64,000 nucleotides of DNA from Palauibacter sp022826685 (GTDB taxonomy: Bacteria > Gemmatimonadota > Gemmatimonadetes > Palauibacterales > Palauibacteraceae), in the NCBI RefSeq assembly GCF_965221685.1, contig NZ_OZ244907.1, one strand, 5' to 3'. The translations under genes were made by a program, and so were the position numbers. The notes under the pieces are model-generated. The model had not been told where the DNA came from. It saw only the letters and a program-made list of their open reading frames with translations, and searched no databases. Shown in pieces: positions 1 to 7,097 of the stretch (position 1 is its first letter; each line of letters opens with the position of its first letter).

Positions 1-2
1 TC

Positions 3-284
3 GAGGCGCTGATGGCGATCCAGAGCATGGTCACGCGCACCGACATGCAGGGACGCGAGTGGGGCCCGAGCCAGAAGATCTCCGTCCCCGAGGCGCTCCG
101 CATCTGCACGATGAACGGGGCCCACGCCTCCTACGAGGAGAACATCAAGGGCTCGATCACCGAGGGGAAGCTGGCGGACTACGTCATCCTCGGCGACGAT
201 CCCCACACGGCCGACCCGTACGCGATCAAGGAGATCGAAGTCGTCCGCACCGTCCTCGGCGGCCGCACCACCCACGAAGCCTAG
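3..284 (+). CDS. Amidohydrolase, C-terminal fragment (cut by window edge)
   Basis: This is the end of a metal-dependent amidohydrolase whose start lies outside the window. The reading frame is open from base 3. The visible 93 residues show the closing part of the fold: a helix with the pattern SVPEALRICTMNGAHAS, then GSITEGKLADYVIL, the short strand that returns to the composite beta-sandwich domain, and an ending of the type VVRTVLGGR. These elements are typical of cytosine-deaminase, D-aminoacylase and YtcJ-like enzymes. The substrate cannot be told from this piece. The next gene starts 3 bases after the stop. Confidence 0.8.
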   Translation, partial: EALMAIQSMVTRTDMQGREWGPSQKISVPEALRICTMNGAHASYEENIKGSITEGKLADYVILGDDPHTADPYAIKEIEVVRTVLGGRTTHEA

Positions 285-287
285 CTC

Positions 288-515
288 ATGTCGAGAGTAT
301 CGAGAATGACGACGCGCGGACGGATAACGATTCCCAAGGAGGTCCGGGAAGAGGCGAATCTCTCGCGGGGCGACCTCGTCGCATTCGAAGTCGAAGGGGG
401 CAGCCTCGTGGCATACAGGGTCACTGACGGTGGTGCCGGCTATTACCATGGCCTCTCCGAGACCCTCGACGAATGGTCCTCTCCGGAAGACGAAGACGCG
501 TGGCGTGACCTGTGA
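288..515 (+). CDS. AbrB/SpoVT-type DNA-binding protein (orphan antitoxin-like)
   Basis: A 75-residue protein. Residues 5-45 form a SpoVT/AbrB swapped-hairpin domain: TTRGRITIPKEVREEANLSR, then GDLVAFEVEGGSLVAYRV. Such proteins bind DNA as dimers and are often the antitoxin of a MazE or VapB type toxin-antitoxin pair. The acidic tail, with LDEWSSPEDEDAW, resembles the toxin-binding tail of antitoxins. No toxin gene follows: the only overlapping frame is a 24-codon GTG frame at 512-586 without family resemblance. It could be an orphan antitoxin or a solitary regulator. Confidence 0.75.
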   Translation: MSRVSRMTTRGRITIPKEVREEANLSRGDLVAFEVEGGSLVAYRVTDGGAGYYHGLSETLDEWSSPEDEDAWRDL

Positions 516-601
516 TCGCGAGGGTGATACCGTTCGCTGCACAGGTCACCCGGGATCGACTGGCCTTCCGAAAACAGCCAACCTGAAGCATCGGAGTCGT
601 C

Positions 602-1381
602 ATGAGTGACGTTCTTCTCGTCGAGAAGCTCGACGGACATATCGCGAAAATCACGGTCAACCGGCCAGAGAAGCTCAACGCGCTGAACGGCGCCGTGCGC
701 TGCGCCATCTTCGGCGCGCTCGACCGGCTGGCGGCGGACGACGAGGTTCGCGTCGTCGTCATTACGGGGGCCGGCGACCGCTCCTTCATCGCGGGCGCCG
801 ACATCTCGGAGTTCAAGGACGCGCGTCCGGTCGAGCAGTACCGCAGCATGACGCGCGGCGACATGTACAGCGCGATCGAATCCTTCCCCAAACCCGTCAT
901 CGCGATGATCAACGGCTTCTGCCTCGGCGGCGGCTGCGAACTCGCCATGTCGTGCGACATGCGCGTGGCCTCGACCGCGGCCCGCATCGGCCAGCCGGAG
1001 ATCAACCTCGGACTCATCCCCGGTGCCGGCGGCACGCAGCGGCTACCGCGGCTGGTCGGCGAGGGCTGGGCGATGCGGCTCGTGATGAGCGGCGAATTGA
1101 TTTCGGGCGAGAAGGCCGAGCAGATCGGGCTCGTGGAGGCCGCGGTCGCCCCGGAGGAGCTCGAGGGCCACGTGATGGAACTCGCGTCGAACATCGCGAG
1201 CCGCAGCCCCGTCGCGCTTCAGGCCGCCAAGGAGTCCATCCTCGCCGCGCGGCGGATGCCGCTGGATGAGGGGTTGAAGTTCGAGCGAAGCTGGTTCTCG
1301 CTCCTCTTCTCGACGGACGACATGGCGGAGGGCGTGGGCGCCTTCCTGGAGAAGCGGAAGCCCGAGTTCAGGGGCTCCTGA
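602..1381 (+). CDS. Enoyl-CoA hydratase (crotonase family)
   Basis: The 259-residue protein has the full length of a crotonase. The oxyanion-hole segment is AGADIS (residues 64-69) with the second part at LGGGCELA (108-115). Both glutamates used for water addition are present: Glu113 in GCELA and Glu133 in QPEINLGL. GAGGTQRLPR (141-150) is the usual following signature. It should hydrate 2-enoyl-CoA to 3-hydroxyacyl-CoA in beta-oxidation or a related pathway in the cytoplasm. The substrate chain length is not visible. It stands alone between the AbrB-type gene and convergent rpmA. Confidence 0.9.
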   Translation: MSDVLLVEKLDGHIAKITVNRPEKLNALNGAVRCAIFGALDRLAADDEVRVVVITGAGDRSFIAGADISEFKDARPVEQYRSMTRGDMYSAIESFPKPVIAMINGFCLGGGCELAMSCDMRVASTAARIGQPEINLGLIPGAGGTQRLPRLVGEGWAMRLVMSGELISGEKAEQIGLVEAAVAPEELEGHVMELASNIASRSPVALQAAKESILAARRMPLDEGLKFERSWFSLLFSTDDMAEGVGAFLEKRKPEFRGS

Positions 1382-1465
1382 GGGCGGCCGGCGGGATTCC
1401 GGCGGCACCGGGATCGCCCGGCGCGGCTGCAGCCGGTGGCGGTGCGGCTGCGAGCGCGCGGCGGG

Positions 1466-1738
1466 CTATGACCCCGGCGTCACCGACTCCGGCGTCACGA
1501 CGCTGACGAAGCGGCGGCCTCGCCGGCGGTGGAATTCGACCTGTCCGTCGGCGAGCGCGAACAGTGTGTCGTCCTTCCCCCGGCCGACGTTGCGACCCGG
1601 GTGGAAGGGCGTGCCCCGCTGCCGAATGAGGATATTGCCCGCGATGACGTACTCGCCGCCGTATTTCTTGACGCCCAGGTACTGCGGATTCGAATCGCGT
1701 CCGTTGCGGCTGGAGCCGACACCTTTCTTGTGCGCCAT
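1466..1738 (-). CDS. rpmA: Ribosomal protein L27
   Basis: The 90-residue product starts MAHKKGVGSSRNGRDSNPQYLGVKK and contains RQRGTPFHPG and GKDDTLFAL, the standard L27 signatures. It belongs to the 50S subunit near the peptidyl transferase centre. There is no N-terminal extension of the kind cleaved by Prp in Firmicutes. The start overlaps the rplU stop by one base (TGATG), so the two genes are translationally coupled, in the common order rplU-rpmA. Confidence 0.97.
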   Translation of the reverse strand: MAHKKGVGSSRNGRDSNPQYLGVKKYGGEYVIAGNILIRQRGTPFHPGRNVGRGKDDTLFALADGQVEFHRRRGRRFVSVVTPESVTPGS

Positions 1739-2307
1739 CAGTCGCCTTCCTTCGCCGCAATGGCCTTGTCCACATCGCTCTTGAGGATGCGGCCGTCCTT
1801 GCCCGTCCCCTCGATCGCGCCCAGGTCGAGTCCGTGCTCTTCCGCCAGCTTCCGTGCTACCGGCGTGATGTCCACCGCCGCCGGCTCGACAGCCTCGGGC
1901 GCGGCCTCGACTTCAGGAGCGGCTTCGGCTTTCGGAGCGGCCTCGGGCTCGGGAGCCGCGGCCGCCGGCTTCGCCGCCGCCTCCTGCGGCTCGTCGGGCA
2001 GATCGATGCCGAGGATGCGGATCTCCGTGTACCCCTGGCGGTGCCCCTGCTTCCGCCGGTAGCCCTTCCGCCGCTTCATCTTGTAGACGATGATCTTGTC
2101 GCCGCGCCCGTGGCTCACGACCTCGGCCGCGACCGAGGCGCCCGCCACGCACGGGGCGCCCACATGGACATCCCCATCCTGCTCGGCGAGCAGCACGTCT
2201 CCGAACGTGACCGTATCCCCGGGCTCCGCCTCGAGGGAGGGAATGCGGAGCACGGCGTCCTCCACCGCGCGGAACTGCTTCCCCTGGGCTTTGAAAATCG
2301 CGTACAT
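1738..2307 (-). CDS. rplU: Ribosomal protein L21 with C-terminal E3-binding-like domain
   Basis: Residues 1-103 are a normal L21: MYAIFKAQGKQFRAV at the start and a KMKRRKGYRRKQGHRQGYTEIRI-type rRNA-binding loop. The usual protein ends near residue 103, but this one has 189 residues. Residues 104-145 are an Ala/Pro/Glu-rich linker (repeats like EAAPEVEAAPE). Residues 146-189 resemble the peripheral subunit-binding (E3-binding) domain of 2-oxo acid dehydrogenase E2 chains: ITPVARKLAEEHGLDL, then GTGKDGRILKSDVDKAI. The linker-plus-domain layout also copies E2 architecture. The L21 part is certain; the role of the extra domain on the ribosome is unknown. Confidence 0.95.
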   Translation of the reverse strand: MYAIFKAQGKQFRAVEDAVLRIPSLEAEPGDTVTFGDVLLAEQDGDVHVGAPCVAGASVAAEVVSHGRGDKIIVYKMKRRKGYRRKQGHRQGYTEIRILGIDLPDEPQEAAAKPAAAAPEPEAAPKAEAAPEVEAAPEAVEPAAVDITPVARKLAEEHGLDLGAIEGTGKDGRILKSDVDKAIAAKEGD

Positions 2308-2465
2308 ATCGTCAGATCACTGCTGAAATTCCACGAATTGCGAGCCGCTGAGACTACCCGCGCACGGCGGATGTGTCAAACAAAATGGCGCCGCGACGAC
2401 GGCGGCGGCGAGCCGGTCCGCGGGCCCCGGTGGGCCGGTCCCCAGGCTCCGGCGCCCCGCGGACG

Positions 2466-4007
2466 TCAGCTCGAAATGTACTTCTTCGTGACGTCGGCGT
2501 CGGCCGGGTGGGCGAGGAGCCGGAACTCGTCGAGACCCAGCAGAGGATTGTCGCGCAACTCGATCGCGATCCCGCCGCTGTTCCTCATCCGGCCCAGGAA
2601 CTCGCGCTCGCGCTCCAGCAGGTGGAGAGCGATCACCGGGTGCGTAAGGATCGTGATCCCGCTCTCGCGGCCGGCCGCGGCGACCCGGTCCAGCGCCCGC
2701 TCCACGCGGCGCACGACCGTCTCGGGGGCGAGGATTCCCCCCGTGCCCTCGCAGTACGGACACGGTTCCATCATCCGCTGGTGCAGGCTCGGGCTCACGC
2801 GCTGGCGGCTGAGCTGGAGCAGGCCGAGTTCGGAGAGCCCGAACACCTTCGTGCGCGCGCGGTCATGGCCGAGCAGCGTCCGCATCTGCTGCACGACCTT
2901 GTTGCGGGACTCTTCCTCGTTCATGTCGATGAAGTCGATGACGATGATCCCGCCCACGTCGCGCAGCCGGAGCTGGCGGGCAATCTCCCCCGCCGCCTCG
3001 AGGTTCGTCTTGAGAATCGTCTTCGCCGGGTCACGGCGACCCGTGTAGCGTCCCGTGTTCACGTCGATCGAGACGAGCGCCTCGGTCTGTTCGATCACGA
3101 CATGGCCGCCGGACTTCAGGTGGACAGTGCGACGGAACGCGCGCCGGATCTCCTCCTCGATCCCGAACTCGTCGAAGATGGGCGCCGCGCCCTCGTACCG
3201 GGTCACCCGCTCGAGAAGATCCGGGTCCACCTGTCCGAGGTAGGAGCGGATCTCGTGGTACAGCTCGGCCGAATCCACCGTGAGCAGGTCGATCCGGTCG
3301 CTGAACAGGTCGCGGATCATCCCGGACGTCAGCCGCGCGTCCTGGTACACGAGGGCCGGCGCCTTCATCCCCTTCTGCCGGCGCTGCACCTTCTTCCACG
3401 TCTTGCGCAGCGACTTGAGTTCCCGCTCGCAGGCCTCCTTCGTCAACTCCTCGCCGACGGTCCGGACGATGACGCCGCCGTCGTCGCCGAGGATGTCCCG
3501 CACCATGCCTCGGAGGCGGGCACGCGTCTCCCGGTCGCCGATCTTGCGGCTGACGCCGACGCGGGATGCGTCCGGGATGTACACGAGGAAGCGGCCCGGA
3601 AGAGAAACCTGCGTCGTGACCCGGGCCCCCTTCGTGCCGATGGGCTCCTTCACGACCTGGACGAGGAGCCTCTGATCCTTGCGGATCGTCTCCTCGATGC
3701 GGGGAGCGTTCTCGTTACGCGCCCTCCGACGCCCTCCGTTGCGTTCGCGTCCCCCGTTCCCCTCGTCATCGGGATCTTCGTCGGACAGCAGATCGGAGGC
3801 GTGCAGGAAGGCGGACTTCTCGACGCCGATGTCGACGAAGGCGGCCTGAAGTCCGGGCACGATCGCCTCGACGACGCCGAGATAGATGTCGCCGGCGATG
3901 CGGCGCTCGTCGGGCCGTTCGTACATCAGTTCGACGAGCTTGCCGTCTTCTACGATCGCGACCCGTTTCTCGCGGGTCGTGGCGTTTACGACGATCTCGC
4001 GGCGCAC
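2466..4007 (-). CDS. rng: Rne/Rng family ribonuclease (RNase G type)
   Basis: The 513-residue protein matches RNase G in length and lacks the long disordered tail of RNase E. An S1 domain lies at about residues 35-130 (GDIYLGVVEAIVPGLQAAFVDIG), interrupted by a basic/acidic insert near residues 75-100. The catalytic DNase I-like domain has SIDVNTGRYTG and GGIIVIDFIDM, with the two metal-binding aspartates. The zinc-link motif CPYCEGTG is present. It should cleave single-stranded RNA, mainly in rRNA processing and mRNA decay. It is upstream of rplU in the same direction, separated by 158 bases. Confidence 0.95.
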   Translation of the reverse strand: MRREIVVNATTREKRVAIVEDGKLVELMYERPDERRIAGDIYLGVVEAIVPGLQAAFVDIGVEKSAFLHASDLLSDEDPDDEGNGGRERNGGRRRARNENAPRIEETIRKDQRLLVQVVKEPIGTKGARVTTQVSLPGRFLVYIPDASRVGVSRKIGDRETRARLRGMVRDILGDDGGVIVRTVGEELTKEACERELKSLRKTWKKVQRRQKGMKAPALVYQDARLTSGMIRDLFSDRIDLLTVDSAELYHEIRSYLGQVDPDLLERVTRYEGAAPIFDEFGIEEEIRRAFRRTVHLKSGGHVVIEQTEALVSIDVNTGRYTGRRDPAKTILKTNLEAAGEIARQLRLRDVGGIIVIDFIDMNEEESRNKVVQQMRTLLGHDRARTKVFGLSELGLLQLSRQRVSPSLHQRMMEPCPYCEGTGGILAPETVVRRVERALDRVAAAGRESGITILTHPVIALHLLEREREFLGRMRNSGGIAIELRDNPLLGLDEFRLLAHPADADVTKKYISS

Positions 4008-4166
4008 GTTACGTCAGCGCGCACACGGGTTCGCCGCGCCCGATTGCGCTACCAGAGGGCTGGCATCCTGTGAGACTCGATTCTTCGCTGCGAACCGCCG
4101 GCCGCTACCCGGGGGTTCGTGTATCTGTTCGTTACTGCCCGGTTTCGTTCTGACTGCTATCCCAAA

Positions 4167-5393
4167 CTAATCGAGGGAGCCCGCTTCGCGCAGCATCTCC
4201 CTTGAAATCACGATCTTGAGGATCTCGCTCGTCCCCTCGCCGATCTCCGTGATCTTCGCGTCGCGCATCATCCGTTCGACCGGATACTCGCGCGAATAGC
4301 CGTACCCGCCGTGCAGCTGCACCGCCATCGTCGTCACGTCCATCGCCGTCTCCGAGGCGAAGAGCTTGGCCATCGCGGCCTCCTTCTTGTGCCTCGTCCC
4401 CGCCATCCGGAGGCGCGCGGCATGGTGCATCATCAGCCGCGCCGCGTGAATGCGCGTCTGCGCCTCGGCAAGCATGAAGCGGACGCCCTGGAAGTCGTGG
4501 ATCTTCTTGCTGAACTGCTTTCGCTCGCCCGTGTAGCGGACCGTCTCATCCAGCGCGCCCTGCGCGATCCCGATCGCGTGGGCGGCGATCCCGACCCGTC
4601 CGCCGTCGAGGGTGTCGAGGAAGATGGGAAAGCCCCGGTCCACCTCGCCGAGCACGTTCTCCTCCGGAACCTCCACATCCTCCAGCGTGAGTTCGCGCGT
4701 ATCGGAAGCGTTCCAGCCGAGCTTGCGCAGCTTCTGCCCGGCGGTGAACCCCGGCATCGGGTCGAGATCCGCGGAATGGCCGAACCCGACACGCGCGGCA
4801 TCTTCGAGGTCGCACGTCTCCTTGGTGAGGACGAACGCCGTGATGCCGCGCGAGCCCTTCTCGGGCGACGTGAGGGCGCCGACGACGAACACTTCGCCCA
4901 CGCCGCCGTGCGTGATCCACGTCTTGCGGCCGTTCAGAATCCACCGGTCGCCAGCCTTCCGCGCCGTCGTCCGCATGCCTCCCGCGTCGGACCCCGACCC
5001 CGGCTCCGTGAGCCCGAATCCGCCGAGCACGCGGCCGCTCGCGAGGGGCCGGAGGAAACGTTCCTTCTGCGCCTCCGTCCCCCAGCGCGCGATCGGGGTC
5101 GCGGCGAGGCTCGTGTGCGCGCCGATCATGATCGAGTGACTTGCGTCCACGCGGGCGAGTTCCTCCACGGCGATCGACGCGGCGAGAAGGTCCATGCCGG
5201 CGCCGCCGAACCCCTCCTCGAAGGGAATGCCGAACAACCCCAGTTCCGACATGAGGGCGCCGGTGTCCCACGGGAAGTCCTCCGACTCATCGTAGCGGGC
5301 GGCGACGGGAGCGATCTCCGCCTCGGCGAACTCCCGCACCATCTCGCGGATCATCTCGTGGTGGTCTTCCAGGTAGAAACTCGGGTCTCCCAT
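4167..5393 (-). CDS. Acyl-CoA dehydrogenase
   Basis: A 408-residue flavoenzyme of the usual length for short/medium-chain acyl-CoA dehydrogenases. It contains GLTEPGSGSDAGGMRT (FAD/substrate loop), KTWITHGG, the arginine-rich ERKQF segment, QLHGGYGYSREYPVER and, near the end, IGEGTSEI. The catalytic base is Glu386 in that last motif. It oxidises acyl-CoA to 2-enoyl-CoA and passes electrons to ETF. The insertion of about 15 residues around VGFGHSADLDPMPG is slightly unusual. It could serve the branched acyl-CoA pathway encoded at 11.7-16.4 kb, although it is not adjacent. Confidence 0.92.
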   Translation of the reverse strand: MGDPSFYLEDHHEMIREMVREFAEAEIAPVAARYDESEDFPWDTGALMSELGLFGIPFEEGFGGAGMDLLAASIAVEELARVDASHSIMIGAHTSLAATPIARWGTEAQKERFLRPLASGRVLGGFGLTEPGSGSDAGGMRTTARKAGDRWILNGRKTWITHGGVGEVFVVGALTSPEKGSRGITAFVLTKETCDLEDAARVGFGHSADLDPMPGFTAGQKLRKLGWNASDTRELTLEDVEVPEENVLGEVDRGFPIFLDTLDGGRVGIAAHAIGIAQGALDETVRYTGERKQFSKKIHDFQGVRFMLAEAQTRIHAARLMMHHAARLRMAGTRHKKEAAMAKLFASETAMDVTTMAVQLHGGYGYSREYPVERMMRDAKITEIGEGTSEILKIVISREMLREAGSLD

Positions 5394-5660
5394 TCACTCC
5401 TCGGTTCGGTGCGTGCGGCCGGCGTCGCAAGCGGCCGGGGTCGGTTGCGCACCGGGGTCGGTTGCGTGGCCCGGCGGCGGGCGGGCTGTGACTTCGGGAC
5501 GCCGCGCGCCTAACGTACCGGAGGCGGGCCTCCCGCCGAAACGTCGCGAGCACTCCGGACGCGTCACGATCGGGCCCCGGCAGGCGTTGACCCTATGGAT
5601 GGCAAGGGTGCAAGTCCGCGGCGCTCTTCGCGTACCGGCAACGGTGTTGAAGGGAGAACC

Positions 5661-6176
5661 GTGGACTTCGAGGCGGCATACAAGAGCCACTGGACGCCAC
5701 TCCTTCGGTATGTCGACCGGATGGTGGGTGACGCCGACCTTGCGGCGGACGTCGTACAAGAGGCGTTCGTTCGGCTGTTGGACCAGGCTCTTCCGGACGA
5801 GGAGGTACGGCGCTGGCTGTTTACGGTGGCGACGAACCTGGTGCGGGACGGCGCGCGCATGACCGCGCGACGGCGGCGGTTGCTGTCGCAGCGCTACGAA
5901 CAGGCGGACCTCGCGCACGACCCGGAGGAGTTGCCGGACCAGTCGGTCGTGCGGGCTGAACGGGTCGCGGCGGTGCGCGCCGCGCTGGCGGAGATGCCCG
6001 AACGCGACCGGCAGTTGCTGTTGATGAGAGAGGAAGGATTCCGGTACGCCGAGATCGCCGAGGTGATCGAAGTCGCGCCGGGATCGGTGGGAACGCTGCT
6101 TGCGCGGGCACTGCGCCGGTTCATGGAGGCGCTGGATCCGCGGATCGTGGAGGACGAGACCGGGCGGGGCCGGTGA
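5661..6176 (+). CDS. ECF-type RNA polymerase sigma factor
   Basis: From the chosen GTG the protein has 171 residues. Region 2 is FEAAYKSHWTPLLRYVDRMV with DVVQEAFVRLL; region 4 is LAEMPERDRQLLLMREEGF with YAEIAEVIEVAPGSVGTLLARALRR, a helix-turn-helix. The GTG at 5661 is preferred because GAAGGGAGA lies just before it and the fold begins there; an ATG at 5595 would add 22 unfolded residues. It should direct RNA polymerase to a small regulon. The anti-sigma gene follows 68 bases later. Confidence 0.9.
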   Translation: MDFEAAYKSHWTPLLRYVDRMVGDADLAADVVQEAFVRLLDQALPDEEVRRWLFTVATNLVRDGARMTARRRRLLSQRYEQADLAHDPEELPDQSVVRAERVAAVRAALAEMPERDRQLLLMREEGFRYAEIAEVIEVAPGSVGTLLARALRRFMEALDPRIVEDETGRGR

Positions 6177-6244
6177 GGGGGGGACGATGGGTGACCGGTC
6201 GGGATGCGACTGGAAATCTGCGTTGAAAATAGTGAGGATTGAGT

Positions 6245-7018
6245 ATGTCTACGCGTGAACGGCCACATGTCGACGACGGAGTGCTGCTCGCTCTGCTCGA
6301 CGGTGAGCTGACCGCAGCAGAACGGAGATCCGTCGAGAAGCAAGTGGCGGCGTGCCCGGAATCTGCGGCGCGCCGCGACGAACTGCGCTTCCTGTCGCGG
6401 CGTGCGACCGCGGCGCTCGACCTGCTCTCGGTGCCGGAATCGCGGCCCGAGATGCCGGCGGCGCTGCGGGAAGCGGCCCGCAGGGCACCGACGCCTCTCG
6501 CAAGCGCGAGGGCGCGACGCTGGGCGAGGCTGAGCCGCCGCTCCGTCGCGGTGGCCGCGGGGATCACGCTTCTCGTCGCCGCGGGTGCCTACGCGGTGCC
6601 GGGATCGCCGGTCAGGGGCTGGGTCGACGGCAGCTTCGATGCAGTTGCGGCCTGGATCGCGGGCGATTCCCAGGTCGCCGGCGATTCCGGACCTTCCCAG
6701 GTGTCGGTGGCCCCCCGCGAGGGCAACGTGCGCATCATGGTCGTCGGCGGGCACGAAGGCACGCGGTTGACCGTCGGACTGTCCGACGAGGAGACGGCGA
6801 CGGTGACGGCCCGTGACGCGAGCTTCCATGTGGAGCCGGGCGTCATCGAAGTCGCGGGAGCGGTGGGTGAGATCCGCGTGACCTTGCCGCGTGACGCCGC
6901 GATCGGTTCTGTAGTCATCGACGAGCGCGAGGTCGTCCGCCTCGAGGGCGGCGAGTTGCGGCGCACGGATTCGGCGGCTGCGAGTCCCGTGGAGATCTTT
7001 CTCGGCACCGACGGGTAG
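6245..7018 (+). CDS. Membrane anti-sigma factor
   Basis: The 257-residue protein has an N-terminal anti-sigma fold (HVDDGVLLALLDGELTAAERRSVEKQVAACPE) resembling the zinc-finger anti-sigma class but with only one cysteine, so it probably binds no zinc. A single membrane helix follows at about residues 100-118 (RSVAVAAGITLLVAAGAYA), then an outer domain of some 140 residues without recognisable family. It should hold the ECF factor of the preceding gene at the inner membrane. GTGAGGA upstream supports the ATG at 6245; an in-frame TTG lies at 6239. Confidence 0.8.
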   Translation: MSTRERPHVDDGVLLALLDGELTAAERRSVEKQVAACPESAARRDELRFLSRRATAALDLLSVPESRPEMPAALREAARRAPTPLASARARRWARLSRRSVAVAAGITLLVAAGAYAVPGSPVRGWVDGSFDAVAAWIAGDSQVAGDSGPSQVSVAPREGNVRIMVVGGHEGTRLTVGLSDEETATVTARDASFHVEPGVIEVAGAVGEIRVTLPRDAAIGSVVIDEREVVRLEGGELRRTDSAAASPVEIFLGTDG

Positions 7019-7097
7019 AAACGCAGGTAACGGACGCCGCAGTGGTGGACGACGATGACCTGACGATCTGAGCAAGCCTCGAGGGGTGGATCCCGGG

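Noticed and set aside
512..586. 24-codon GTG frame overlapping the AbrB-type gene stop
   Set aside because: The position fits a toxin partner, but it is too short and resembles no toxin family.
1834..4073. Long plus-strand frames opposite rplU and rng
   Set aside because: They mirror the ribosomal and RNase genes, whose families are certain; composition is Arg/Ala-rich with no motif.
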